Origin: Sphaerosporella brunnea | Lineage: Eukaryota > Ascomycota > Pezizomycetes > Pezizales > Pyronemataceae | Assembly (NCBI GenBank): GCA_008704415.1 | Contig: VXIS01000029.1 | Coordinates: 1-64,000, forward strand | Reading direction: 5' to 3' | Length of the DNA stretch: 64,000 bases | The notes under the pieces: model-generated | Told to the model about the DNA's origin: nothing | Seen by the model: only the letters and a program-made list of their open reading frames with translations | Databases searched by the model: none | Program-made: the position numbers and the translations under genes | In this document: one piece after another, positions 11,116 to 21,656 of the stretch | How the letters are laid out: every line of letters begins with the position of its first letter | Position numbering within the stretch: position 1 is the first letter of the stretch

Positions 11116-12260
11116 TATCGCGCCTGGGAGATGGCCACTGTGGCTTTGGTGCGGTTGCACGCACTTCCGCAACCATGACAGACTGGTGCCGCACCAACGG
11201 CTACATAGGCAATAACAAGGAGGCCTACGATGCAGAACTTTTCGGCATTGCCGCTGGCCTAGAGATGGCCTCACGGAGCACTCATGTCAGGTCCCGACTA
11301 CGGCAGAAGACCCCGTCAGACACGCCCGGCACTGTGCATATCTTTGTGGACGCTCAGGCGGCCCTAAGACGTTTGAGACACGGCGACCCCGGTGCAGGCC
11401 AATGGCTACTGCCACGCATTCGCCAGGCCGAAGCCGAGCTGCATCAACTCGGATGGGCCGTCGAATATAGATGGGTGCCAGGACACAAGGGCGTCCCAGG
11501 CAACGAAATGGCTGACCATTTTGCCAAGGCTCCAGCAAGAGACCAGCTCGACAGACCACACACGCTTGAGGTCACCTCTCTCGCACACATCGGACGTCTG
11601 GTCACTGCCGCCAGATCAAAGGACCGAAACGGGTGGCTCAGCCAACAGATCAAAGCCAAGTCCTACTACAGACGCAAGGCAAAGTGGGACAAGGCGGCGG
11701 CGAAGGCTCCAAAGGCTTTGGCATCCCGCTACTATCAGCTCCGTCTGAACAAGACGCCTACAGCCCCATACCTCATGTGGACGGGTCGCAGAGCGGACGA
11801 CAAGTGCTGGTGGTGCCGCAAGGCACCCAAGCAAACAAGGGAGCACCTCATGAAGAGATGCGCTAAGTGGCGAAAAGAGCAGGACGCTTTGTGGAAGACA
11901 ATTGGTGCGGCGACGAGAGAGGGCGATAAGGAGGGCTGGAAGAAAACCTCCACTCCTGTAGCCAGAATTCTGGCGGATGCAAGATGCACCGAAGCCGTCC
12001 TCGGCTTTCTGGGTAGCACACAAGTGGGAAAGTGGCCGGAGAAGTCACAAGAATGATCAGAAATTGATGTCTTTTCCCTTTGTCCTTTCCCTTTGTCTTT
12101 CTTTTCTTTTTCGTTTTCACTCTATCAGTTACGAATTTTCTTGGTGCGCCTTTCAGATCACGCCCGTCTGTGGACACTCGAGGTTCAAGGGTAGATCTGT
12201 GTATATAGCCCCCATGTCATGGCCGCAAGCGGCCGAATACAGGATGATTAAAACAAAAAA
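11116..12260 (+). mobile_element. LINE-C, 5'-truncated Tad-type LINE with RNase H
   Basis: It is flanked by a 14-bp target-site duplication, TCGAAGAAAGCAGG, at 11102-11115 and 12261-12274. The body starts inside ORF2, just at the RNase H domain, and stays open to the stop at 12054-12056. The visible RNase H residues are the Glu of KEAYDAELFGI, the Asp of IFVDAQAALRRL and the GNEMADHFAK segment; the first Asp region lies at or beyond the truncation. A C-terminal zinc knuckle follows (CWWC...H...C). The 204-bp 3' UTR contains the perfect hairpin GGCCGCAAGCGGCC and ends TGATTAAAACAAAAAA. The intact reading frame across about 310 codons suggests a rather young insertion. It is of the same family as LINE-A. 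Confidence 0.92.
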
Positions 12261-12274
12261 TCGAAGAAAGCAGG

Positions 12275-12525
12275 GAGACGGATGAGATCACATTCAATAA
12301 GGCGGTGGATAGGATATGGTGGGGACTCGAAGTGGGTCTGCCATATGCATGCGGACATTAAACATGATTACACACACATCGAAACCAGGGCGACTGATGG
12401 TGCTGACTCGGTGGTTCTGGTGAAGGGGTTCCATTATTGGCGTTGTGGTGTGGTTAGGTATTGGGGTTAGGGGTGCTGGTTGCCTTGGGTATAGCTTCCC
12501 TCCTGTTTTAGTTACTTCCATCGAC
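12275..12525. other. Spacer between LINE-C and palindromic MITE
   Basis: About 250 bases with no gene, motif or repeat that I recognise. Confidence 0.4.
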
Positions 12526-12527
12526 TA

Positions 12528-13233
12528 CCGTAAAAACTCGAGAGCAAGAGAATGGCTAGTAGCAAAACTAAGGATTTTCTATGGAGGGGTGTGTACTCTG
12601 GCGGCCGAGCGCCAAGTTCGGGATTTTGTGATTGGCCCACACAACAAAAAACCGCGAAAATAAAAACTCGGCCGTTAAAATCCATCGTAAATCAGAAGCT
12701 CTCACTTGTGGTCATACTCAACGCAAAAAACGCTATCTAGCACGTCTTGGAGGGCCTGCTGGGCCGTCGTGATGTTGAGAAAGTCGAAACGGTGATGCTG
12801 AATATCCAGCGTTGCCACACAACGCCACACATCAGCCTCCCACTCCCCCACCCAGCTACCCCTCCGGGACGTGCTGGATCGCGTTTTTTGCGACGAATTT
12901 GACTACAAGTGGGAGCTTCTAATTTATGATGAATTTTGACGGCCGAGTTTTTATTTTCGCGTTTTTTTGTTGTGCGGGCCAATCACAAAATCCCGAACTT
13001 GGCGCTCGGCCGCCAGAGTACCAGAAATGGAAGTGTGATGGAGACTAAGTGTCGAAGTGGTGGCCGTGTAACGAGTAAAGCAGGTTCGCTCTGTGGCAAC
13101 GCCCCGAAACCATCACTTCCCCACCCTCCTTTCCACCTTAGTCTCCATCACACTTCCATTTCTGGTACACACCCCTCCATAGAAAATCCTTAGTTTTGCT
13201 ACTAGCCATTCTCTTGCTCTCGAGTTTTTACGG
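12528..13233. mobile_element. Palindromic MITE with 219-bp terminal inverted repeats
   Basis: The ends are CCGTAAAAACTCGAGAGC and its complement. A TA duplication flanks it (12526-12527, 13234-13235), as in Tc1/mariner-pogo (Fot1) elements. The left arm is 12528-12746. The right arm is 12868-13233, which is exactly 219 bp once the nested element and its TA (147 bp) are taken out. The loop of about 120 bp is non-coding. In the inner part of the arms the mismatches are largely C/T or G/A transitions, compatible with RIP or cytosine deamination. No transposase is present, so it would need an autonomous relative to move. Confidence 0.9.
13021..13165. mobile_element. 145-bp MITE nested in the right arm of the larger MITE
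   Basis: A perfect 29-bp inverted repeat (13021-13049, 13137-13165, starting CCAGAAATGGAAGTGTGATG) bounds the element. A TA target duplication (13019-13020, 13166-13167) flanks it. Comparison with the uninterrupted left arm shows exactly where it inserted: the site reads GAGTACACA in the left arm. Perfect TIRs imply recent insertion. Confidence 0.93.
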
Positions 13234-13235
13234 TA

Positions 13236-13856
13236 CGAGACGAGAGATAATACAACCCCCATTTGTACCCCGATGATCACGATCCGCCCAAGAGAGGAAC
13301 AAGGGTGTTTCAGTAAAGTTTGTTTTCAAGAACCAAGATGGAAAAGAGTTCGCGGGACCGCAAGAGCAGGGTTTTCTATAATCGAATCCCATTGGGGGGG
13401 GGGGGTCAAGGTTCATCTTGTCCAGCCCAGCGGTATTTCTTTCCGTCGCCAGCATCGGAAAAATAAAACTTCTGAGTGCGGATGATCTGCATGACCGCAA
13501 CCTTGTCTTGACGTCACGACTCTTCCCTAATGCTAACAAGTTGTGGCTGAACGGACCGGACAAGGTTTTGAGGCGTTGGGGAAAGCTCCGCGCCTTGGTT
13601 GCGACTTCGATATCTTGGGTTGGTAAATATTTGCAGTCTTGTCGTCACTGAGTGCCTTTATTCGGGGATCCACGGCTGAACTGTCAAGCCTTCGTCGTAG
13701 GTAAGACGTCATTCCCCGGCATCGCAACGGAGAAGATGAAGGCGCCACGGCTGAGCATGATGATAAAAGGCCGTCTCCTCTCACATTTCCTACGGCTTTT
13801 CATCAGCTTGAACATCTACAACAAACACACTTCCAAACCTCTAAAGACGAAACATC
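13236..13856. other. Intergenic region upstream of con-6 copy 2
   Basis: No gene is supported. The final 60 bases are CA-rich and look like the 5' leader of the downstream con-6 gene. Confidence 0.4.
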
Positions 13857-14277
13857 ATGGACTCTTCCGACTTTATCGACCAGAAGTCTACCGGCAACGT
13901 CATCGGTATTGTCCTCTACTCGCTGCTTTTTTTTTTTTTTTTTTTCGCCGGTAGTTGTGCTAACGCACTTCCAGGCGGCCACAAGGCTAATCTTAGCAAC
14001 CCTCACACCTCTGAGGATTCCAAAGAGCATTCTAGGAAGGTCCTCGATCAGCTCGGCCATGAGACCAAGACCTCCGCCGCAGAGAAAGGGGCCAGTACCG
14101 AGGGAAAGAACACTGGCAACGTTATTGGTTCGTATATCGTCTGCCGTTAGGTATAGCTAGACGAGAGCTGACCCGAGATTAATAGGCGGATACAAGGCGA
14201 CCCTGAAGAACCCCAACGTCAGCCAGGCGGCGAAGGAGCATGCAGAGGAGGTCTTGGAGGATATGGGAGCTGCTTAG
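13857..14277 (+). CDS. con-6: Conidiation-specific protein 6 (copy 2)
   Basis: Three exons, 13857-13905, 13975-14127 and 14186-14277, encode 97 aa. Two con-6 motifs are present: residues about 13-42 (NVIGGHKANLSNPHTSEDSK) and about 64-93 (NVIGGYKATLKNPNVSQAAK). Both introns interrupt the same place in the motif, inside the first Gly codon of NVIG-G (phase 1), so each motif sits on its own exon, a likely trace of exon duplication. The first intron contains a 20-nt T run and happens to be open in frame, so an unspliced reading gives a spurious hydrophobic insertion. The protein is predicted to be small, soluble and spore-associated, as for copy 1. Confidence 0.9.
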
Positions 14278-14906
14278 GTGCAACCACATTTCAGGATATT
14301 GATCCAACTGCCGCATCCATAGTTAATGATATAGTGTTGAAGTGCGTCTCTTGCTGTGCTCCGTATACGAATTCGGTGATGGCCAGTGAACTCATTGGCC
14401 ACAATACAGACCGCACAAGTAGTTCCGATGTGTAACACACTGTCCGAGTTCCATTTTTTTTTTTTTTTGGCAGCTACCTATCCGCTTCAAACCGGAAGTG
14501 ACAAGCCACAAGAGCTCTCAATTCTCGTCTTGAAATGTCCCCCGAGAGCGCAAGACTCTGAGGTATCTGATCAGGCAGTCAGGTACATAGCAATGCGTCC
14601 TGCTACTCGGGTGTTCTTGACAGAAGCGATTGCTATATCCTACAACGGTTAGCATGTTCAACAATCGGATCTAGACGTTCCTGGATGTCGCCTCTGTTCC
14701 TCTCAAAGCTTCACAACAACTACACAACCACCGTCATCACAAAAGCGAAGAAAAACAATCACTCGTACAATAACCCAAGATCCATTGGTGTTGACAAGAA
14801 GGAGTAGAAGAAGACGGGAAAGCAAGAGATAAACCGAACATCACACCGGCAACCGAGCATCGCAACCATCCAAAGTCCAACACCCAGCTACGCCGATCGA
14901 CGAGGT
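14278..14906. other. Convergent intergenic region
   Basis: 3' flanks of con-6 copy 2 (plus) and of the minus-strand gene that follows. No further gene is seen. Confidence 0.4.
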
Positions 14907-15970
14907 TCAGAAGATGAAGTCCTTAGCCTCGCATAGGTCACTGAGCATCCCCGGCTTGATGATTACCATGAGCCGAAGCGAGACCCTGTCGACATTTGCC
15001 CGGAGCTGCTCGAGAGTCCCAAACTTGAGTGACGAATCAGAGAGCATTTTCGCAGTATCCTTATTGGCTCGCTGGATCTCGATGTGCAGCATCTTCTCGA
15101 CAGCAACCTGGATCGAAATCAGCTTCCTGATGCACGCCTTCGTTCCCTCGGCGGCTTTGTTCACCCCATGCTCAAGCCATTCGTCGAAGAGGGTAATAAA
15201 AGCCTCTTTGATATCATTCCACGCGTCGCAGCATTCCTCAAGGCCGCCGTCGCGGATGTTGCCGAAAGAATAGAGGATGGCATTCCGATCCTCCACGTCG
15301 GCGGGGTCGGCCGGAGGAGCGAAGGCAGTCGAATAGGGTGAATCGCGGAACTGGCTCACGCGGGCATCCATTTCGTGGGCGATGATTCCCGCGTAGTCGA
15401 GGCACGAGCACATGTTCATATAGACTCTCGTCACGCCCCAATACTCCTGGACGACGAAGTGTTGAAAGGTCCGGGTCCACTCTTCTTTGAGAAACCTCAG
15501 CTGATGAAGAAGAAGCTGGTAAAACAAGTTCTTCGTTTGAGGAGGCAGTGGTTCGGGCTTAGGCCACAGCGAGTTCTGGCGGGGACTATCGGACCCATCT
15601 ACCTGACCGCTCATCAAAGGCGACAATGTCCGGTATGTCGGCGGAGATTTTCCCATCAACTGATTGGTCGGCGAATGGTACAGCGGAACACCTGGAAAAG
15701 CCGGCGCACCCACCGATGGGGCAATCGGAGAACCGGGTGTCGAAGCGCGCCCTGCCGCTCTACTCGGCAAGCCCAGGACCGAGGTCGGCGATGGTGTGGC
15801 CTGACTACTGTACGGACCATCAATCATGTCCTTCGTGATCTTTCCCTTCTTCAAGGACTTGCGAGAGGGAGGGGTATCTCCCTTCTTGCTCCCTAAACGC
15901 TGTCGGGTGTCAGGGTTAATTGGGTCAACACTGAATTGAATCCAGGGCTTACCTTGAGCGACTCGAACAT
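14907..15970 (-). CDS. Hypothetical helical protein
   Basis: The proposed exons are 15953-15970 and 14907-15899, with a 53-nt intron (GTAAGC...GACAG, branch CTGAC), giving 336 aa that begin MFESLKRLGSKKGD. Reading through the intron gives a longer frame starting at 16106, but the intron signals are good and the read-through sequence is unlike the rest. Residues 1-115 are Ser/Pro/Gly-rich and probably disordered; about 125-330 is a Trp/Tyr-rich, alpha-helical region with no motif that I recognise. There is no signal peptide or membrane segment. The start could lie further upstream if another 5' exon exists. Confidence 0.6.
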
Positions 15971-18900
15971 CTTGGGGGATTGCTTTTGCTCCTTGTCGGA
16001 ACAACCGAAGTCCTATCGACAAATTAATTATACTTTCAGGTTTGTGCCCGCCAATTCGGGGTTCAGGGCTAAGGGCAATCATCTGACACGACTCCCCCTT
16101 CACCAACCCCGCAGTTATCCATCACTCGGCGTTCGCAGCTCGAGTGACCGATCGTGCATGTCGTATCATTCGTGAAGCTACCAGTCTAACCAGTGCAATG
16201 ATGTCTAAGTGTTACAACGGGAGAGTTCGTGGTAAAGCCATCAGTCCGTCTCCACAATCCACGGCAATAACAAATAACGATACAAAGAGGAATAGATGGG
16301 CGGCCGACGCCAACAGCGCCTGAGTCTCATGTTCCAGATCGGTGGTTACATGCTGGAAACGGTTGTTGTGTCCAAGGTCCTGTTCAAATAACCGGATGAA
16401 GCGACTTTGCTCAAGTGAAACCGAGGGTGGAAGAGGCCGCCCGTCACTCCAATCCCGCGCCTTTCAACACTCCTTTGCGCTGCAGGTTTCGGTATAAAGA
16501 GACGAGCACCCATTATGACGGCAAGGGCAGCAGACAGTGCGAGATTGTGCTGTTGAGCCTCCGTCAAGGGTGGCAGTTCATGCTGGCCCTACCCTATATC
16601 ATCCCAAAGTTGCTTCGCTTCCGAGATTCTCCAATTCACGTCTGCTTTCTGCTTCGGCTTCTAGCCCACTGAGAGACGGTCAGTCCGCGCTCTCTCAAGT
16701 ACCTCTTACACCCCTCGTATTCCTGCAGGTGCTTCTGGCTTGCTATCGCGGCATTCTTGAAATTATGCCCGCTCATGGCTTTCGCTTTGGGGTTGGCTTC
16801 GGGCTTTGCCCAGTGGATGGCACCGTTATGTCAGATTAGGTCCTTATGTTGCCTCCCTATGACGTCTCTCCGGTGACAGTTGTGATCGGTTTCGGCCAGT
16901 CACTGACCGTCATTCGACTTCCCTAGCCCGCTCGGGTAACCCCTATCCCAAGCCGACCACAAGAAGAGAAGCAAAAAAAAACAAAAAAAAAAGGGAGAAA
17001 CATACAATAAAAGATAATAAAAAATTCCACGCGCCCCTCGAACCGGGGCACCCCACCTGCCAGTCCTACCCAGCAGTCTGTACCGCTGGGCCCATGAGGG
17101 GGCTTTTTGATGATTTGTGAGATGCACTGGAATACACGAATGCCTGATGTAAGTAAGACTTGCATACAACTCCCGGACACAAGCATTGGGGGCCAGACGA
17201 AGTTTTTTTTTTTTTCAAACGGCCTTGCATCGGGGGGATTTTCCTCGCAAAATCTTCAAAGCCCTTAAAAAGCATCATGGTGCCTCCAGAAGCTTCCGCC
17301 ACCTGCAGCAGTGCCTGTTGCTTCTACAATATTCGAGCTGACCGTGTTGGCTTCCCCATCCTTCGTTATCGTCTAGACAAGTAAGAGTAGTTGACATCTT
17401 TGGAAACGCGCCGGGATGCTGCGAGACTTTTCTTTCTTTTCTTATTCGCCGAGTGATGTTCGGTGAAGCAAGACGTCGAACCTTGTTAGTAGCCGAGACA
17501 GTGACCGGATCAATCAAGATTGATGAAGCGGGAGGGCTCCGAGGAGATGAAGGCTGTATTGAAGGTACCTGGATGCAATGGGGAACTACTACTCCGCAGG
17601 TAATAGTTAATGTCTAACTGTCTGCAGAGCTGCCGTCCACTGACAATTTGCTCAGGGGAGATTCGTTGATCGCATCGATATCTTCGGTGGCCAAGGTCAC
17701 CAGTAACATACTTGATAACGCTAGATACCCTCGCAAGAGTTTGGCAACATGGCAGACGACGACGAAGGCTTCGGCAAGCAGTTTCAAATAATGATGCGCT
17801 CGGTGCAAGGTACAGGTGTTGAGGCTTAGCTCAGATATCAGTCGTTGCATGAGCAAGCAGCAGCAGGTCGCCGAGCCCTTTTTTTTTTCTCCTTCGTTAC
17901 GTTGTAGGGGAGCCACGGCCCTATTCTCTTCATATATACCCGCGCAGACTGTTGACATCGTGTGCAGAAACTAGAGAGTACTCTATATGGCGCTTTTGCA
18001 CCAAGTGGCTAGCTGGAGGATATCAAACCGAGGAGGAAACAAAGGTCAAAAAAAAATAAAAAAAAATAATCACAATTTGGTCGGCCGTTGTGACACGAGG
18101 GCCGCCGAGGCTCGCCGCTGCTGGCACATCAAGGAAGACGCAAAAGAAGATCGAGGATTCGAAGGAGGTGCATCGCGTCTGCCAGCTGATTGCTGTCTGC
18201 AAATGGGGTCGACTTTGGCATCATGGTGGTCCCCAGCAAGGTCCGTGCCGTCGCTTCCCAGAGAATTCGGCCGGCCATATTGGGAGTTGCTCACCAAGTG
18301 CGGGCACAACATCGAACAGTTCGAAGACTTGTGCCGCGGCGGCGGAATTCTGCTCAAGCAGGCTGCCGGCACCGTGGCAGGTGCTGGTGGGGAACTACCT
18401 GCTCCAATGCTCAAAAGTATCACCTCCGACCCCCCGGTCAAAGAAATAGCTACAGCGGAAAAATGCCACGAGAGCGGTTGTAACAGCAGTGGGCGGCGGT
18501 AGATCTCAATGCCTAACGACTCTAGATGGCGGTACTGATGACGCAAAGTACGGGCGGGGCGGGCGCGGTGTTGGTTGGAGGCTGGGGTACTGTAGCGAGC
18601 AGTAAGGATATTACATGGTTTTCAAACGTGTTTGCCGCTGTCACTTTCGCTTTGTGCTTGCCACCAGAGCTGTATTCCTAACGAAAAACCCACCCATCAC
18701 CACCGGCATAAAATTGCGGGGGTTTTTATTCCCACACGGTGGCTGTGTACTCGTATTCGCCTCTCCACTACAAAAAACACTGGCAGAGGCCGCCCTTGCT
18801 GCCCTGCCCGCATCAAATTAGTCAGTGCACGAACCGGAGTGGTCTCAGAGTCTTCATTATCTGACTCCGGGTATCGCTATCAGAGGTCACTCAATTACGT

Positions 18901-20319
18901 GCAATTCGAAGGTACAGAGGTCGAGTGACAGAGATTGCCACTTTGGCTCCGTGCTTTTCAAAATACCTGTCGCCGCGGGGCCTCGGTGCTGCGGTGCTGT
19001 ATTTGATCGGGGAAATACTAACGCATCGACGGGTGGATGGTGCCATCGATATCTCGGACCTTGGTGGTCGCAGGGCTGAGAGCGAACAAACTCATTGCCC
19101 CCGCGTCGACAAGGAAGCTATCGAGTCTCCCCTCGCAAGCCCGAGCCGACCCAACAACGGTCGTGCCCAGACCCGCCGGTACGGTCAGCGATGGATCGTG
19201 TTCACCAGCTTTGGTCCTTTCCTAATCAACTTTAAGATCCCGCCCCGTCCGTCCGTCCGCAGGCTGCTCTCTCCTCTGCCCCAACCGCTCACACGCAGAG
19301 ATAATGGCCAATGCTGCGGAACCCACCAGGCAACTGCTGCAAGCGTCTGCGTGGGGTTTCGCCCACACCTCCGACAACTCGTCTTCAGGTATTGCCGTGC
19401 GGCTGGAACATTGCCTTTTCTTTGGCGGTGTTGACTGCAGCTGTTGTCAGCTCTTTTCCCTTTCCTTCTCCCGGTGGCCGTGGGATCCCGTAGCATGTTG
19501 AGACGGAGGCGGGTTAGGCCGGTTGGGGAGGGAACTTGCGAATCGTAAAGCTTCGATCCCACTCTTTTTTTATATGCATGGCAAAAGGCCTCGGGGACCA
19601 AACACGAAGTAGTGACTCCTTTCCAGGAGGGGGATGGTGATTATCGACGAGAGGTAGATAGATAGAGTAGGCAACTAGTACTGCAACTCGCTCCGCCTTA
19701 TCTTCGGGGGGGCATTATCTCCGGATGATGTTGATGTCGAGGAGCCCCTCCACCTGTCTCGCAACGGCTCTCTGTCTCTCATGGCTGTCCAGTCCATTTC
19801 AACCCATCCAGCCCTCGCACGAATTGCACGCCCGAAGCGGCCAAGCGAGGTGATGCAAGCCAGCACGCTGCAAGTCAGCAAGCCTTTTTCCTCAGCCTCG
19901 CTTCGGCGACCACCCACAACCCCCGTCGCGTCGCACCGTGTCACCACGTGGAAAAAGCAACGCCGCAGGCCTGGGCTGTGTGCGACGCAGCGCTGCGTTG
20001 CACAGCGGAGGCATCGCTGCCAGCGAGCCAGCGCTGCCAACTCTGCCTCACGCCCCGACCGCCACTCGCTGGCTTGGCTGTGCCTTCGCTCCGTGACTCC
20101 ACGGCTTCTTTTGGGATTCATTCCAATCAGAGCGCCGCGCTGCTCGCTCTGGGCAAGGTGTGAGCGGCAGGTGCAGGTGCGAAAATGGCCCAGCCAGCCA
20201 GATAGATGCCTACTCTCTGCTATGTATAGACGCCCCCCCATTATTTCTCGCTCCTTCTTTGTCCTGCTTCCTTCCCTGCTCCCTTTCTCCCCCACCGAAA
20301 ACCACCATCGCTTCCTCAG
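15971..20319. other. 4.3-kb region without a supported gene
   Basis: Short open frames occur (e.g. 17987-18502, 18925-19434, and a 274-codon minus-strand frame at 19675-20499) but none shows a motif or convincing splice sites. A short start at 17750 (ATGGCAGACGACGACGAAGG) opens only 24 codons. Positions 17029-17105 hold a tRNA-like pair of stems on the minus strand. Around 19975-20004 there is an imperfect palindrome centred on CGCAGCGCTGCG. Confidence 0.45.
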
Positions 20320-21656
20320 ATGTTGTCGACGAAAGCGAGAGACCCGTTGTTTTTGTTGCTGCTCGGTGTGCTGGGAGCCGTGGTGAATGTGAGCGCCGAG
20401 GAACACATCGTCACTGTCGGGAAGGTACTCCATTCTGCTTCTTCGTCTAACTCGCTGCATGCATGTCCGGTGGCTGATGGTGCGGAGTAGGCTGCTCATA
20501 GGTTTGATCCTGACACCGTCTATGCTGCCGTCGGCGATGTCATCAGTAAGTGTCTCCTCCCCAGCAGGATCGACTGTTATTAATTAATTTGTGAAAACAG
20601 CATATGAGTTCTATCCAACAAACCACTCGGTGGTGCGAGGTGCATGGGACTTCCCATGTATCCCCTACGAGCTGGTGACTCCGCAAGTGAACGGCTTCTT
20701 CGCAGGTTTCCATCCCGTCAAGACGATCCAGAACAACGTGAGCGTCTGCTTCCCGCAACATCCGTCGCATAGCTAACCCCCACAGCCACCACGATGGAGC
20801 GTCACGGTCAACGACACAAATCCCATCTTCTTCTACTGCTCGGCCCCCGATTCCTGTAATCACGTGTGTCCCTCGCCCAACAGAAGAAACAACACCCAAC
20901 TAATACACACCGCAGTGGGGCATGGTCGGCGTCGTCAACCCCCGCCAGGACCAACCACTAGATACCTACCGCGCTGAGGCCAAAAACGCCAGCTTCGTTC
21001 TCCAGCCCGGCGATTCCTGGCCCTCGGAAGCGCAAGGCGTAACCACAGTCCCCGGCTCCCCGACCTTCGCCACAGCCACCAGCCCCCCAGCCGTAACCGT
21101 GACAGCCTCCAACACACCCACGCCTACCCAGTCCACAGCGACACACACATCCTCGCTCTCAGTCGGCGGCATCGCCGGCATCGCAATCGGCGCAGTCGGC
21201 GTGGTCGCGCTGATCGGCGGACTGTTCTTCTTCCTCGGACGCACCAAGTCGCAGCCTCCGCCGCCGCCGCCGCCAGCAGCTACGTACGAGAAGCAGGGGC
21301 CGGTCAGCTATATTGCCCCCATGTCCCCGCCGCCGCCGCCGTTCATAGATCGACAGCTGGCGTACAGAGCGTATTCACCGGATCCCAGGGCGTTCCCGCC
21401 ACAGGCTCTGGCTGACGATAAGTGGAGGGAGAATCCGCGGGGGTCGCATGCGGTCGAGATGGTAGGCAGCCCCAGCGGCGAGTATATGGATGCGCCCCTG
21501 GCGGCGAATGGACATAGCAGGCCGACGAGCCATGTCGCTGGTGAGTGGGATGGGAGGACCCCGGCTTCGACAGTTAGGGAATATCCATCCGCCGTGGAGC
21601 CACGGGAGTATCAAAGGGAGTATCAGGAGCCGAGAGATGGTGCTGGGACCAGGTAG
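20320..21656 (+). CDS. Cupredoxin-like, membrane-anchored extracellular protein
   Basis: Five exons (20320-20424, 20491-20545, 20601-20737, 20786-20863, 20916-21656) encode 371 aa. A signal peptide covers residues about 1-27 (leucine core FLLLLLGVLGAVV). A cupredoxin-like beta-barrel follows (about 30-135), with VTVGK, VGDVITYEFYPTNHSVV, a conserved NGFFAGF and a FFYCSAPDSCNHWGMVGVVNP closing segment. In true blue copper proteins the last block carries the Cys/His/Met ligands; here the copper site looks partial. A Ser/Thr/Pro-rich stretch with likely O-glycosylation leads to one Gly/Ala-rich transmembrane helix at about 208-233. A 138-residue Pro-rich cytosolic tail ends the protein. The family is the fungal extracellular serine-rich/cupredoxin group, probably cell-surface; the role is unknown. 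All introns are 52-66 nt. Confidence 0.88.

Noticed and set aside
13857..14150. Unspliced reading of con-6 copy 2
   Set aside because: It puts a Phe-run and NALP segment inside the con-6 motif; splicing 13906-13974 restores the motif exactly.
17029..17105. tRNA gene
   Set aside because: T-arm phase is wrong for TTCRANY and no 7-bp acceptor stem can be formed; kept only as a weak SINE-like observation.
19675..20499. 274-codon minus-strand open frame
   Set aside because: It overlaps the signal-peptide exon of the cupredoxin-like gene, has low-complexity Arg/Ser composition and no motif.
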